NCBI GenBank assembly: GCA_900759455.1
Contig: CAAEVI010000037.1
Coordinates: 1-6,191 of the forward strand
DNA: 6,191 nucleotides
Direction: 5' to 3'
From: Erysipelotrichaceae bacterium
GTDB taxonomy: Bacteria; Bacillota_I; Bacilli_A; Erysipelotrichales; Erysipelotrichaceae
The notes under the pieces were generated by a model. That model had not been told where the DNA came from. It ran no database searches and saw nothing but the letters and a program-made list of their open reading frames with translations. A program made the translations under genes and the position numbers. Positions 1-5,741 of this stretch are shown here, in pieces (position 1 is the stretch's first letter; each line of letters begins with the position of its first letter).

Positions 1-88
1 CTGTTCTCATACCGAACACAGAAGTTAAGCATTCCCGCGGCGACAATAGTTGGGCCTGCCCCATGCGAAGATAGCTCTCTGCCGGTTC
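1..88 (+). rRNA. rrf: 5S ribosomal RNA, 5' end cut off by the window
   Basis: The sequence contains the most conserved block of bacterial 5S rRNA, CCGAACACAGAAGUUAAGC, at positions 13-31. It continues through the GUUGGG / GCCUGCCCC arm and ends near the CUCUGCCGGUUCC tail, which would pair with the missing 5' end. About 88 of the usual 110-120 nucleotides are present, so roughly 25-30 are missing to the left. The exact mature 3' end (near 88) is estimated. It is a structural RNA of the large ribosomal subunit and marks the end of an rRNA operon whose 16S and 23S genes should lie outside the window. No tRNA follows it. Confidence 0.95.
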
Positions 89-93
89 CTTTC

Positions 94-117
94 AGTGATC
101 ATACGATCGCTTTTTTT
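94..117 (+). terminator. Intrinsic terminator of the rRNA operon
   Basis: A 7-bp stem (94-100 with 105-111, one G-U pair) closes a 4-base loop ATAC and runs straight into seven T residues (111-117). It lies a few bases after the 5S 3' end. Confidence 0.85.
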
Positions 118-140
118 GTTTTATCAGTATTTTGTTATGT

Positions 141-180
141 AAAAAAAAGATGTTCCCCGTATAGATATGGGAAACATCTT
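141..180 (-). terminator. Intrinsic terminator of the metY-metA operon
   Basis: On the - strand a 12-bp stem with one mismatch (180-169 with 158-147) encloses a 10-base loop and is followed by a U run (complement of the A tract 141-148). It starts 5 bases after the metA stop codon and faces the 5S terminator about 25 bp away, so the two convergent units are insulated. Confidence 0.85.
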
Positions 181-185
181 TGATC

Positions 186-1166
186 TTATTTTAAAAAGGC
201 ATGGGAATATCCGTGCTTTTCTTTTTGACCGGTTCCGATCGGTTCCTTGATATCTTTGATCAGGTTGATATCATACGGCGTAACCTGGTATACGTAATTC
301 AGCCAGTTGCGATACAGCAGGTTGGCATGTGCACGCCATTTCAGCACCGGTTCCCTGGATGGATCATCATCCGGAAAGTAATTGTAAGGGATATGAATCT
401 TCTTTCCCAGATTGACGTCGCGCCAGTATTCCTGGGCAAGGGTATCCTTGCTGTACTCGAAATGACCGATGATAAAGATTTGACGGTAATCTTTGGTAAC
501 GATGATATTAGGACCGATCTCTTCATTTTTAGAAAGAACAGATAGTTTGCTGACTTGTTTAAGCGCCTCTTCGTCGATAGCTGTATGACGGGAATGAGGC
601 GTATAGTGAATCTCATCAAAGCCGTTGGTCAGAAAATCGTATTCATCGACAAGCTGTTCCGGAAAAATACCGAATACTTTTTCCGGAAGCAGCCTTTTTT
701 GAATATGGTAATGATGATACAGTGCGGCTTGTGCGCCCCAGCAAATGTGAACGGTGGAAAACACATGTGTCTTGGACCATTCCATGATTTCTTCAAGTTC
801 TTCCCAGTAGTCTACTTCTTCAAATGCCAGATGCTCGACCGGAGCACCGGTTATGATCATGCCGTCATAACAGTTTCCTTTTAAATGCTCGAAGTAATCG
901 TAAAACTTAAGCAGATGATCATGACTGGTATTTTTTGATTCGTGATTCTTTACCATCATAAAATCGATATCGACCTGTAAGGGCGATTTACTGATGAGTC
1001 GAAGGATCTGTGTTTCTGTTTCGATCTTTTTCGGCATCAGATTGAGGATCACAAGCTTCAGCGGTCGGATATCCTGCTTGGAGGCATCACGGTCATCAAT
1101 GGCAAAAATCTTTTCACTTTCCAGTATTTCTTTTGCAGGAAGGTCATTAGGTATATTGATTGGCAT
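186..1166 (-). CDS. metA: Homoserine O-acetyltransferase (MetA family)
   Basis: Transfers an acyl group from acyl-CoA to the hydroxyl of L-homoserine, the committed cytoplasmic step of methionine synthesis. The 326-residue product has all family landmarks at the positions used for E. coli MetA: nucleophile Cys142 (HICWGAQAALY), His235 and Glu237 (GHFEYS), and substrate-contact residues Lys163, Ser192 and Arg249. Residue 111 is Glu (TGAPVEHLAFEEVDYW); in this family Glu111 goes with acetyl-CoA use and Gly111 with succinyl-CoA, so acetyltransferase is favoured. I chose ATG at 1166 because it follows AAGAGG by 7 bases and gives the typical MPINIPNDLPA start; an in-frame TTG at 1190 would overlap metY and adds 8 atypical residues. 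Only one base separates it from the metY stop (TAA-C-ATG), so translation is probably coupled. The C-terminus is about 15-25 residues longer than well-known homologues. Acyl specificity is inferred. Confidence 0.95.
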   Translation of the reverse strand: MPINIPNDLPAKEILESEKIFAIDDRDASKQDIRPLKLVILNLMPKKIETETQILRLISKSPLQVDIDFMMVKNHESKNTSHDHLLKFYDYFEHLKGNCYDGMIITGAPVEHLAFEEVDYWEELEEIMEWSKTHVFSTVHICWGAQAALYHHYHIQKRLLPEKVFGIFPEQLVDEYDFLTNGFDEIHYTPHSRHTAIDEEALKQVSKLSVLSKNEEIGPNIIVTKDYRQIFIIGHFEYSKDTLAQEYWRDVNLGKKIHIPYNYFPDDDPSREPVLKWRAHANLLYRNWLNYVYQVTPYDINLIKDIKEPIGTGQKEKHGYSHAFLK

Positions 1167-1167
1167 G

Positions 1168-2448
1168 TTATGCCTCTTTTGCTGCAGCAAGCGCCTGTTT
1201 GAGATCTTCGATGATGTCAGAAGCGTCTTCCAGGCCTACAGAGAAGCGAATCAGATCCTTATCTACTCCAGCCTCAGCGAGCTGTTCATCGCTTAACTGT
1301 CGGTGCGTATGGCTGGCAGGATGCAGCAGACATGTCCTTGCATCGGCCACGTGTGTCGCAATAATGGCAAGCTGCAGTGAATCCATGAATTTTTCAGCTT
1401 TTTCACGGCTTCCTTTCAATGCAAAGGCAAGAACGCCGCAAGTACCGTTCGGACAGTATTTCTGTGCCAATTCATAATATTCATCCGTTTCCAGCCCCGG
1501 ATATTTTACCAAGGCAACATCTTCGCATGTGGACAGGAAGCGGGCAACTGCCAAAGCATTGCTGCAGTGGCGTTCCATACGAACAGCCAGTGATTCAAGT
1601 CCCAGGTTGAGGTAGAATGCGTTTTGCGGTGACTGGATAGATCCCAGATCGCGCATAAGCTGACTGGTCGCTTTTGTAATGTAAGCCATCTTTCCGAATT
1701 TTTCGGTATAAGTCAGGCCGTGATAGGATTCATCCGGTGTTGTAAGGCCCGGGAATTTTTCAGCATGGGCGCTCCAGTCGAAATTACCGCTGTCCACGAT
1801 GACACCGCCGACAGAAACACCATGTCCGTCCATATATTTTGTTGTTGAGTGAGTTACGATGTCACATCCCCATTCGATCGGACGGCAGTTGATTGGTGTA
1901 GCGAAGGTATTGTCCACGATCAGCGGAACACCGTTGCGATGAGCGATCTTTGCGAACTTTTCGATATCAAAAATACTAACTGTCGGATTTGTGATCGTTT
2001 CACCGAAAACGCACTTTGTATTTTCACGGAAGCATTTCTGCAGTTCCTCTTCGCTGATGGAAGGATCGACGAAAGTGCAGTCGATTCCCATTTTCTTCAT
2101 CGTAACGCCGAACAGATTGTATGTACCGCCGTAAATAGCGCTGGAGGCGATAAAGTGATCGCCGGCCTCGCAGATGTTGAAAACCGCGAAAAAGTTTGCG
2201 GCCTGCCCGGAAGATGTAAGCATACCGGCAACACCGCCTTCCATTGCGGCGATCCGCGCAGCTACTGTGTCATTGGTAGGGTTCTGTAGCCTTGTGTAAA
2301 AATAACCTGATTTTTCCAGGTCAAACAGTTTTCCCATATCTTCACTGCTGTCATATTTAAAAGTAGTGCTCTGGTAGATCGGCACCTGTCTTGGTTCACC
2401 GTTATGCGGTTCATAGCCCGCATGCAGGCACTTAGTATCAATCTTCAT
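1168..2448 (-). CDS. metY: O-acetylhomoserine sulfhydrylase (PLP enzyme)
   Basis: Cytoplasmic pyridoxal-phosphate enzyme of the Cys/Met metabolism family that makes homocysteine from O-acetylhomoserine and sulfide, releasing acetate. The 426-residue product has the usual length of the O-acetylhomoserine/O-acetylserine sulfhydrylase subfamily, which is longer than MetB or MetC (about 380-400). Visible motifs are YTRLQNPT (51-58, phosphate contact from the partner subunit), SSGQAA (79-84), VDNTFATP (178-185, with the ring-stacking Asp179), the Schiff-base lysine Lys204 in HSTTKYMDGHG (200-210), and Arg401 in RFSVGLED for the substrate carboxylate. The start ATG at 2448 sits 8 bases after a perfect AAGGAGG (2457-2463) and gives MKIDTKCLHAGY, a typical N-terminus; in-frame ATGs further up (2466, 2508) lie in or before the promoter and ribosome binding site. 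It is first in an operon with metA. Some relatives use O-acetylserine, but the metA neighbour favours O-acetylhomoserine. Confidence 0.95.
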   Translation of the reverse strand: MKIDTKCLHAGYEPHNGEPRQVPIYQSTTFKYDSSEDMGKLFDLEKSGYFYTRLQNPTNDTVAARIAAMEGGVAGMLTSSGQAANFFAVFNICEAGDHFIASSAIYGGTYNLFGVTMKKMGIDCTFVDPSISEEELQKCFRENTKCVFGETITNPTVSIFDIEKFAKIAHRNGVPLIVDNTFATPINCRPIEWGCDIVTHSTTKYMDGHGVSVGGVIVDSGNFDWSAHAEKFPGLTTPDESYHGLTYTEKFGKMAYITKATSQLMRDLGSIQSPQNAFYLNLGLESLAVRMERHCSNALAVARFLSTCEDVALVKYPGLETDEYYELAQKYCPNGTCGVLAFALKGSREKAEKFMDSLQLAIIATHVADARTCLLHPASHTHRQLSDEQLAEAGVDKDLIRFSVGLEDASDIIEDLKQALAAAKEA

Positions 2449-2456
2449 TCCATTTT

Positions 2457-2463
2457 CCTCCTT
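2457..2463 (-). promoter_or_regulatory. metY ribosome binding site
   Basis: AAGGAGG on the - strand, 8 bases before ATG 2448. It decides the metY start against the in-frame ATGs at 2466 and 2508. Its first two bases overlap the 15-bp palindrome at 2462-2476. Confidence 0.85.
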
Positions 2464-2476
2464 CATATCGTATGAA
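2462..2476 (-). promoter_or_regulatory. Perfect palindrome over the metY transcription start (candidate operator)
   Basis: TTCATA-TCG-TATGAA reads the same on both strands (6-bp arms, 3-bp centre). The predicted start point of the metY transcript is near 2473, so the site covers about +1 to +12 and touches the ribosome binding site. Because the transcript would begin inside it, a DNA-binding operator is more likely than an RNA hairpin. The regulator is unknown. Confidence 0.45.
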
Positions 2477-2479
2477 ATG

Positions 2480-2508
2480 ATTTTACACTTTTTGTAAATA
2501 GGTTTCAA
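2480..2508 (-). promoter_or_regulatory. Promoter of the metY-metA operon
   Basis: Sigma-A type: -35 TTGAAA (2508-2503), 17-bp spacer, -10 TAAAAT (2485-2480), start point predicted near 2473. This leaves an untranslated leader of only about 25 bases, too short for an S-box or T-box riboswitch. Confidence 0.7.
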
Positions 2509-2522
2509 TATTTTGTGTAAAA
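2481..2522 (-). promoter_or_regulatory. TGTAAA inverted repeats embedded in the metY promoter (candidate operator)
   Basis: Three copies of one word are arranged as inverted repeats. TTTTACAC at 2481-2488 is matched by GTGTAAAA at 2515-2522 (8-bp perfect arms), and TTTACA at 2482-2487 is matched by TGTAAA at 2493-2498 (6-bp arms, 5-bp centre). They overlap the -10 and bracket the -35, a placement typical of a repressor site. A/T richness raises the chance of coincidence. Confidence 0.4.
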
Positions 2523-2544
2523 TGTTTCTGATTTCTGTATGAAT

Positions 2545-2570
2545 AAAAAAAGCTGACCGTGATCAGCTTT
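2545..2570 (-). terminator. Intrinsic terminator of galU
   Basis: On the - strand AAAGCTGA (2570-2563) pairs perfectly with TCAGCTTT (2556-2549) around a 6-base loop, followed by a U run (complement of 2545-2551). The stem starts 3 bases after the galU stop codon. Confidence 0.85.
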
Positions 2571-2573
2571 CGT

Positions 2574-3449
2574 TTATAGTTGAATGCCGCGGATGATATC
2601 CAGCATGGCATCACGCAGATCTTCGCGTTCCAGGGCAAAATCCACCTGAGCCTGCAGAAAACCTTTTTTGTCTCCGACATCATAACGTTTTCCGATAAAA
2701 TCATAAGCATAGACATCTTCCTGCCGGGTCAGACGGTCAATGGCATCTGTGAGCTGTATTTCGTTGCCTTTTCCCGGCTGCTGCGTTTCCAGCAGTTCGA
2801 AAATAGCAGGCGTCAATACGTAACGTCCCAAAATGGCAAAATTGCTTGGTGCATCCTCTTTTTTCGGCTTTTCTACAAATCCTTTGACACTGCTCAGTCG
2901 TTCACTGATGTGCTGTTTCGGATCAACAATGCCATATTTATGGACATTTTCATCTGCCACGCTTTGAACGCCAACGACGCTGCAGCCGGTTTGTTCATAT
3001 ACGCTGACCAGCTGCTGGGTTGCTGTAAGTCCGTTTTTGTTTACAACGATGTCGTCACCGAGCAAAATGGCAAAAGGCTCGTCTCCGACAAAGGATTTGG
3101 CACACAGCACAGCATGTCCGAGACCTCTGGGATTCTTCTGCCGTACGCTGTAGACATTGGCCATGGATGCAATGTCACGAACCATCTGCAGATGGGCAAG
3201 ATCATTGCTGCTTTCCAGTTTCTTCTCCAACTCGAAACTGACATCGAAATGGTTTTCGATGCATCCTTTGTAACAGTTCGTTATGATCAGTATTTCTTCA
3301 ATGCCGCTTTGCACAGCTTCTTCTACAATATACTGGATAGTAGGTTTATCGACGATCGGCAGCATTTCTTTTGGCACTGCTTTTGTAGCCGGAAGAAAGC
3401 GGGTACCGAATCCGGCAGCCGGTATGATTGCTTTTCTGAGTTTTTTCAT
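2574..3449 (-). CDS. galU: UTP-glucose-1-phosphate uridylyltransferase
   Basis: Cytoplasmic nucleotidyltransferase that makes UDP-glucose and pyrophosphate from UTP and glucose-1-phosphate. UDP-glucose feeds glycolipids, teichoic acid or capsule glycosylation and the galactose pathway. The 291-residue length is normal for bacterial GalU/GtaB. Motifs in order: AAGFGTRFLPATKAVPKEMLPI (from 11) with the nucleotide-binding G-x-G-T-R loop and Lys23, LLGDDIV (129-135) with the metal/sugar-binding acidic pair, VEKP (192-195) with the catalytic-region lysine, LGRYVLTP (207-214), GNEIQLTDAI (228-237) and YDVGDKKGF (256-264). ATG at 3449 is chosen because GGAGG (3455-3459) lies 5 bases upstream and MKKLRKAIIPAAG is the family N-terminus; in-frame ATGs at 3461 and 3470 have no ribosome binding site. 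It appears monocistronic. Paralogues such as YngB or HasC-type enzymes have the same motifs, so the exact glycan role is open. Confidence 0.95.
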   Translation of the reverse strand: MKKLRKAIIPAAGFGTRFLPATKAVPKEMLPIVDKPTIQYIVEEAVQSGIEEILIITNCYKGCIENHFDVSFELEKKLESSNDLAHLQMVRDIASMANVYSVRQKNPRGLGHAVLCAKSFVGDEPFAILLGDDIVVNKNGLTATQQLVSVYEQTGCSVVGVQSVADENVHKYGIVDPKQHISERLSSVKGFVEKPKKEDAPSNFAILGRYVLTPAIFELLETQQPGKGNEIQLTDAIDRLTRQEDVYAYDFIGKRYDVGDKKGFLQAQVDFALEREDLRDAMLDIIRGIQL

Positions 3450-3523
3450 CGTTTCCTCCATTCTCTGCATGTTGAAAGCAGAGATGTTACAGACTTCTCT
3501 TTATGGATAGACAGTCCTGTATC

Positions 3524-3553
3524 ATTATAGCAATAAACACAAGTGAATGACAA
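3524..3553 (-). promoter_or_regulatory. galU promoter with extended -10
   Basis: -35 TTGTCA (3553-3548), 18-bp spacer, perfect -10 TATAAT (3529-3524) preceded by TGC, an extended -10. The start point should be near 3517, giving a leader of about 68 bases. The perfect TTGACA further upstream (3567-3562) is too far from the -10 to serve it. Confidence 0.75.
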
Positions 3554-3554
3554 C

Positions 3555-3569
3555 CCTGTCAAAGACAGG
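3555..3569 (-). promoter_or_regulatory. 15-bp palindrome just upstream of the galU -35
   Basis: CCTGTC-AAA-GACAGG is a perfect 6-bp inverted repeat ending 2 bp before the -35 hexamer. There is no U run on either strand next to it that would make it a normal terminator. The same half-site words recur at the start point (GACAG-T-CCTGT, 3510-3520), so a regulator binding both places is possible. Function unknown. Confidence 0.35.
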
Positions 3570-3570
3570 T

Positions 3571-3600
3571 AAAAAAAACCGGAAAGCTTATTCTTTCCGG
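3571..3600 (-). terminator. Intrinsic terminator overlapping the end of the upstream gene
   Basis: CCGGAAAG (3600-3593) pairs perfectly with CTTTCCGG (3586-3579) on the - strand, with a 6-base loop and eight U residues (complement of 3571-3578). The stop codon of the upstream gene (3590-3588) lies in the loop, so the ascending arm is coding sequence. Confidence 0.9.
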
Positions 3601-4232
3601 CCTCCCTTGTGTTCGTTTATCGTATCAACAGCCTGTTTTGCTACATCAAGCATATGCTCCTGGGAGCGTTCCAGATACATTTTGCTTTTCTCCTGATCAC
3701 CTTTGTTTTCATACTGCAGCGAAAGCAGATATTCCATAAAACCGAGATTCATTCCGCTGAGCTGATCCAGGACAGCTTCCATTTCTTCGATATAGTTGTA
3801 TTTCTTCAAGATAAAAATGTCATACAGCTTATGCGATTCCTTTTTCTGTGTATCCTCGTTTTCCCATGTGTCGATCTCATCCAGTAAAGTTTTGGTGTTT
3901 TTCTTGTCGCCACGTTCGATGTAATAATTGAAGGCTTTCAGTACAAGGTCTTTTCTTTGTTTTTTGGTAATGCGGTAACTCAGCAGTTCGTCAAACATTT
4001 TTTGTATCTGTGCATGTTCTTCCTTGAACATCAGTCCGTTGAGCTTCATATACAAACGGTTGTATTTAGGATACAGATATTTGACCAGGGGCGTATCGAG
4101 ATACGCAAAATAGGCATCGTATTCGCCTTTGGACAATAGACTGCTCAGTTTACGAAAAGAAGCTCGTTTTCCGTATTCGGTCAATAAAAATAAAACGGCT
4201 AAGATCGCCAGTGATAAAAGCATGATTTCCAT
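3588..4232 (-). CDS. Membrane-anchored helical protein of unknown function
   Basis: I do not recognise this 214-residue protein. Residues 2-18 form one hydrophobic segment (EIMLLSLAILAVLFLL), followed at once by a basic stretch (GKRASFRK), so it should be a single N-terminal anchor with the rest in the cytoplasm by the positive-inside rule. No signal-peptidase or lipobox site is visible. The remaining ~190 residues are charged and helix-prone with regularly spaced Tyr/Leu/Ala. Segments such as 98-120 and 165-190 (YLLSLQYENKGDQEKSKMYL) resemble degenerate TPR-like helix pairs, which would suggest a protein-binding scaffold; this is only a fold-level guess. ATG 4232 is chosen because GGAGG (4243-4247) lies 10 bases upstream; a second ATG at 4223 is possible. 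It has its own promoter and terminator, so its neighbours galU and the GatZ-like gene say little about its role. Confidence 0.85.
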   Translation of the reverse strand: MEIMLLSLAILAVLFLLTEYGKRASFRKLSSLLSKGEYDAYFAYLDTPLVKYLYPKYNRLYMKLNGLMFKEEHAQIQKMFDELLSYRITKKQRKDLVLKAFNYYIERGDKKNTKTLLDEIDTWENEDTQKKESHKLYDIFILKKYNYIEEMEAVLDQLSGMNLGFMEYLLSLQYENKGDQEKSKMYLERSQEHMLDVAKQAVDTINEHKGGRKE

Positions 4233-4276
4233 GATTGCTCTTCCTCCATTATGTTTTTGTACAGACTCTATAAATT

Positions 4277-4304
4277 ATTATATATGAATGAGGACAAATG
4301 TAAA
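4277..4304 (-). promoter_or_regulatory. Promoter of the membrane-anchored protein gene
   Basis: -35 TTTACA (4304-4299), 16-bp spacer, -10 TATAAT (4282-4277). The start point would be near 4270, about 38 bases before the ATG. The surrounding DNA is very A/T-rich, so alternative pairings cannot be excluded. Confidence 0.6.
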
Positions 4305-4356
4305 ATGTTTAATAAAACTGCCGGCTAAAATACAGCTTTTCTTCTTATGTATTTTC

Positions 4357-4394
4357 AAAAAAACAGCGGTACATGACCACAGTACCGCTGTTTT
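4357..4394 (-). terminator. Intrinsic terminator of the GatZ-like gene
   Basis: A 13-bp perfect stem (4394-4382 with 4372-4360) around a 9-base loop, followed on the - strand by a U run (complement of 4357-4363). Thirteen bases separate it from the stop codon. On the + strand the same hairpin ends in only four T residues, so it is mainly a - strand terminator. Confidence 0.9.
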
Positions 4395-4407
4395 CCTGAT
4401 TTATGAA

Positions 4408-5727
4408 TTAAAACAATTTTTCCTGATGAGAAGCGAACAGATATTCGTCGATCGTATTCTTGATACGGTCTTTGATCAGAGCTTCCGGATCGTTTTCCAG
4501 TGAACCTTCACGTACTTTTGTATACTGGATCGGCATGAACTGTGAAAGAACAGCCAGTGATACGCCGTATTTGCGCAGGTTGGCGATCAGCTTTTCTTTT
4601 GCTGCATTTACTTCCGGTACAGGCATATAATAACGGCTGCGGTCAGAGAATGAGAATTTACGTTTGAACCACAGTTCGTTGTCATTTCCATGGTAATGTT
4701 TCTGCCAGTTCTTAGGTTCTGCGAGCATTGCTTCTTCCAGTACATCGATGAAGTGAGACTGTTCTTCTTCATTTCCGTGCATGATCATTTTTTCCATGTA
4801 AGCCAAAGCAAAGAGTGCTTCACGCATAGCGTAAGTCAGGCCCGGACCAACTTTCAGGATACCGACACCGTCTTCGATCAGTTCTTTTAATTTGAATTTC
4901 GTCTGATAGTCAGTAGAATGTCCTTCGAATACAAGGTTCGGGAATTCCTTGATGCTTGCCATCAGCTCAGCTGCTTTCGCACGGTCATATTCTGTACATC
5001 CGGCATCTTTTTCTTCCACGCCCGGCTGAACAACACATGCGATGACATCTTTCCATGTTTCTTCGAGACCGGCTTCCTTAAATGCTTTTTCGAATGCAGT
5101 TACCGTTGCCTTGAAATCTTCTACGCGGGTTACCTGCATGCCGGCATTTGGATCCTGTGCCCCGCCAGGAATCGGAACTTCGCTTCCCACGATATAAACA
5201 GGGCGAACAGCATTTGGATTTGTCTTCAGCAGTTCCTGATATGTATCTTCGCATACACGGGCAAGCTCAGCACCGCGGCGTGCGATTGTTTCATCACTCA
5301 GACGAACGTTCGGATCATCGTCCGCTACCTTCATGCTGGTATCGATATGGATCTTTGTGAATCCGGCTGCCACATAGCAGCGAACTAATTCACGTGCATC
5401 CGCCATTGCTTCTGCTTCCGGTTTTGATGCGAAAGTCAGAGGACCGAGATGGTCGCCGCCAAGGAAGATGCGATCGGTTGTAAAGCCGACTTTTTCAGCG
5501 ATCTCGTAAACAAAGTTACGGAAATCAACCGGCTTCATGCCAGTGTAACCGCCGTTTTGGTCAACCTGGTTTGCAGTAGCCTCGATCAGAACACAGGAAT
5601 TATCCCGTTTTGCGCATTCGATTGCAGCTTCGATTACATAGCTGTTGGCGCTGCAGGCAGAGTAAATGCCGACGGCTTCGCCTGCCTTTTGTTTCGCAAT
5701 AATCTGCTTTAAAGGGTTTTCGTTCAT
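4408..5727 (-). CDS. gatZ: GatZ/KbaZ-family protein (class II tagatose-bisphosphate aldolase, non-catalytic subunit type)
   Basis: This 439-residue protein matches E. coli GatZ/KbaZ (about 420 aa) along its full length. In enterobacteria GatZ is needed for full activity and stability of the GatY aldolase, which cleaves tagatose-1,6-bisphosphate in galactitol and amino-sugar breakdown. Visible blocks are IEATANQVDQNGGYTGM (48-64), GGDHLGP (90-96), KIHIDTSM (125-132), GSEVPIPGG (181-189), VVQPGVE (232-238), FEGHSTDYQT (267-276), LKVGPGLTYAMREALFAL (291-308) and SDRSRYY (361-367). Conserved Asp92/His93 and His270 suggest metal binding in a TIM-barrel fold. ATG 5727 fits the family start and has AAAAGG 8 bases upstream; ATG 5748 is an in-frame alternative. 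No gatY, kinase or PTS gene is adjacent, and flanking promoter and terminator make it monocistronic. Lone members of this family have been described as sugar(-phosphate) 4-epimerases, a real alternative here. A cre-like site suggests catabolite control. Confidence 0.88.
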   Translation of the reverse strand: MNENPLKQIIAKQKAGEAVGIYSACSANSYVIEAAIECAKRDNSCVLIEATANQVDQNGGYTGMKPVDFRNFVYEIAEKVGFTTDRIFLGGDHLGPLTFASKPEAEAMADARELVRCYVAAGFTKIHIDTSMKVADDDPNVRLSDETIARRGAELARVCEDTYQELLKTNPNAVRPVYIVGSEVPIPGGAQDPNAGMQVTRVEDFKATVTAFEKAFKEAGLEETWKDVIACVVQPGVEEKDAGCTEYDRAKAAELMASIKEFPNLVFEGHSTDYQTKFKLKELIEDGVGILKVGPGLTYAMREALFALAYMEKMIMHGNEEEQSHFIDVLEEAMLAEPKNWQKHYHGNDNELWFKRKFSFSDRSRYYMPVPEVNAAKEKLIANLRKYGVSLAVLSQFMPIQYTKVREGSLENDPEALIKDRIKNTIDEYLFASHQEKLF

Positions 5728-5735
5728 ATTGAATA

Positions 5736-5741
5736 CCTTTT
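5736..5741 (-). promoter_or_regulatory. Ribosome binding site for the GatZ start at 5727
   Basis: AAAAGG, 8 bases before ATG 5727. It is moderate in strength. The alternative in-frame ATG 5748 has GGTGG (5758-5762) 9 bases upstream. The two ATGs sit in an exact 11-base repeat, ATGAACGAAAA, 21 bases apart. Confidence 0.5.

Noticed and set aside
1167..1190. TTG start of metA at 1190
   Set aside because: It would overlap metY by 23 bases and add 8 residues not seen in the family, while ATG 1166 has a well-placed AAGAGG.
2580..3530. Long + strand open frame (316 codons) opposite the whole of galU
   Set aside because: It mirrors a strongly conserved gene on the other strand, has no ribosome binding site or recognisable motif, and its composition (many Phe, His, Cys) is typical of an antisense shadow.
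3555..3569. Second terminator after the membrane-protein gene
   Set aside because: The CCTGTC/GACAGG hairpin has no U run after it on the - strand; the sequence continues into the galU -35. It is reported as a possible operator instead.
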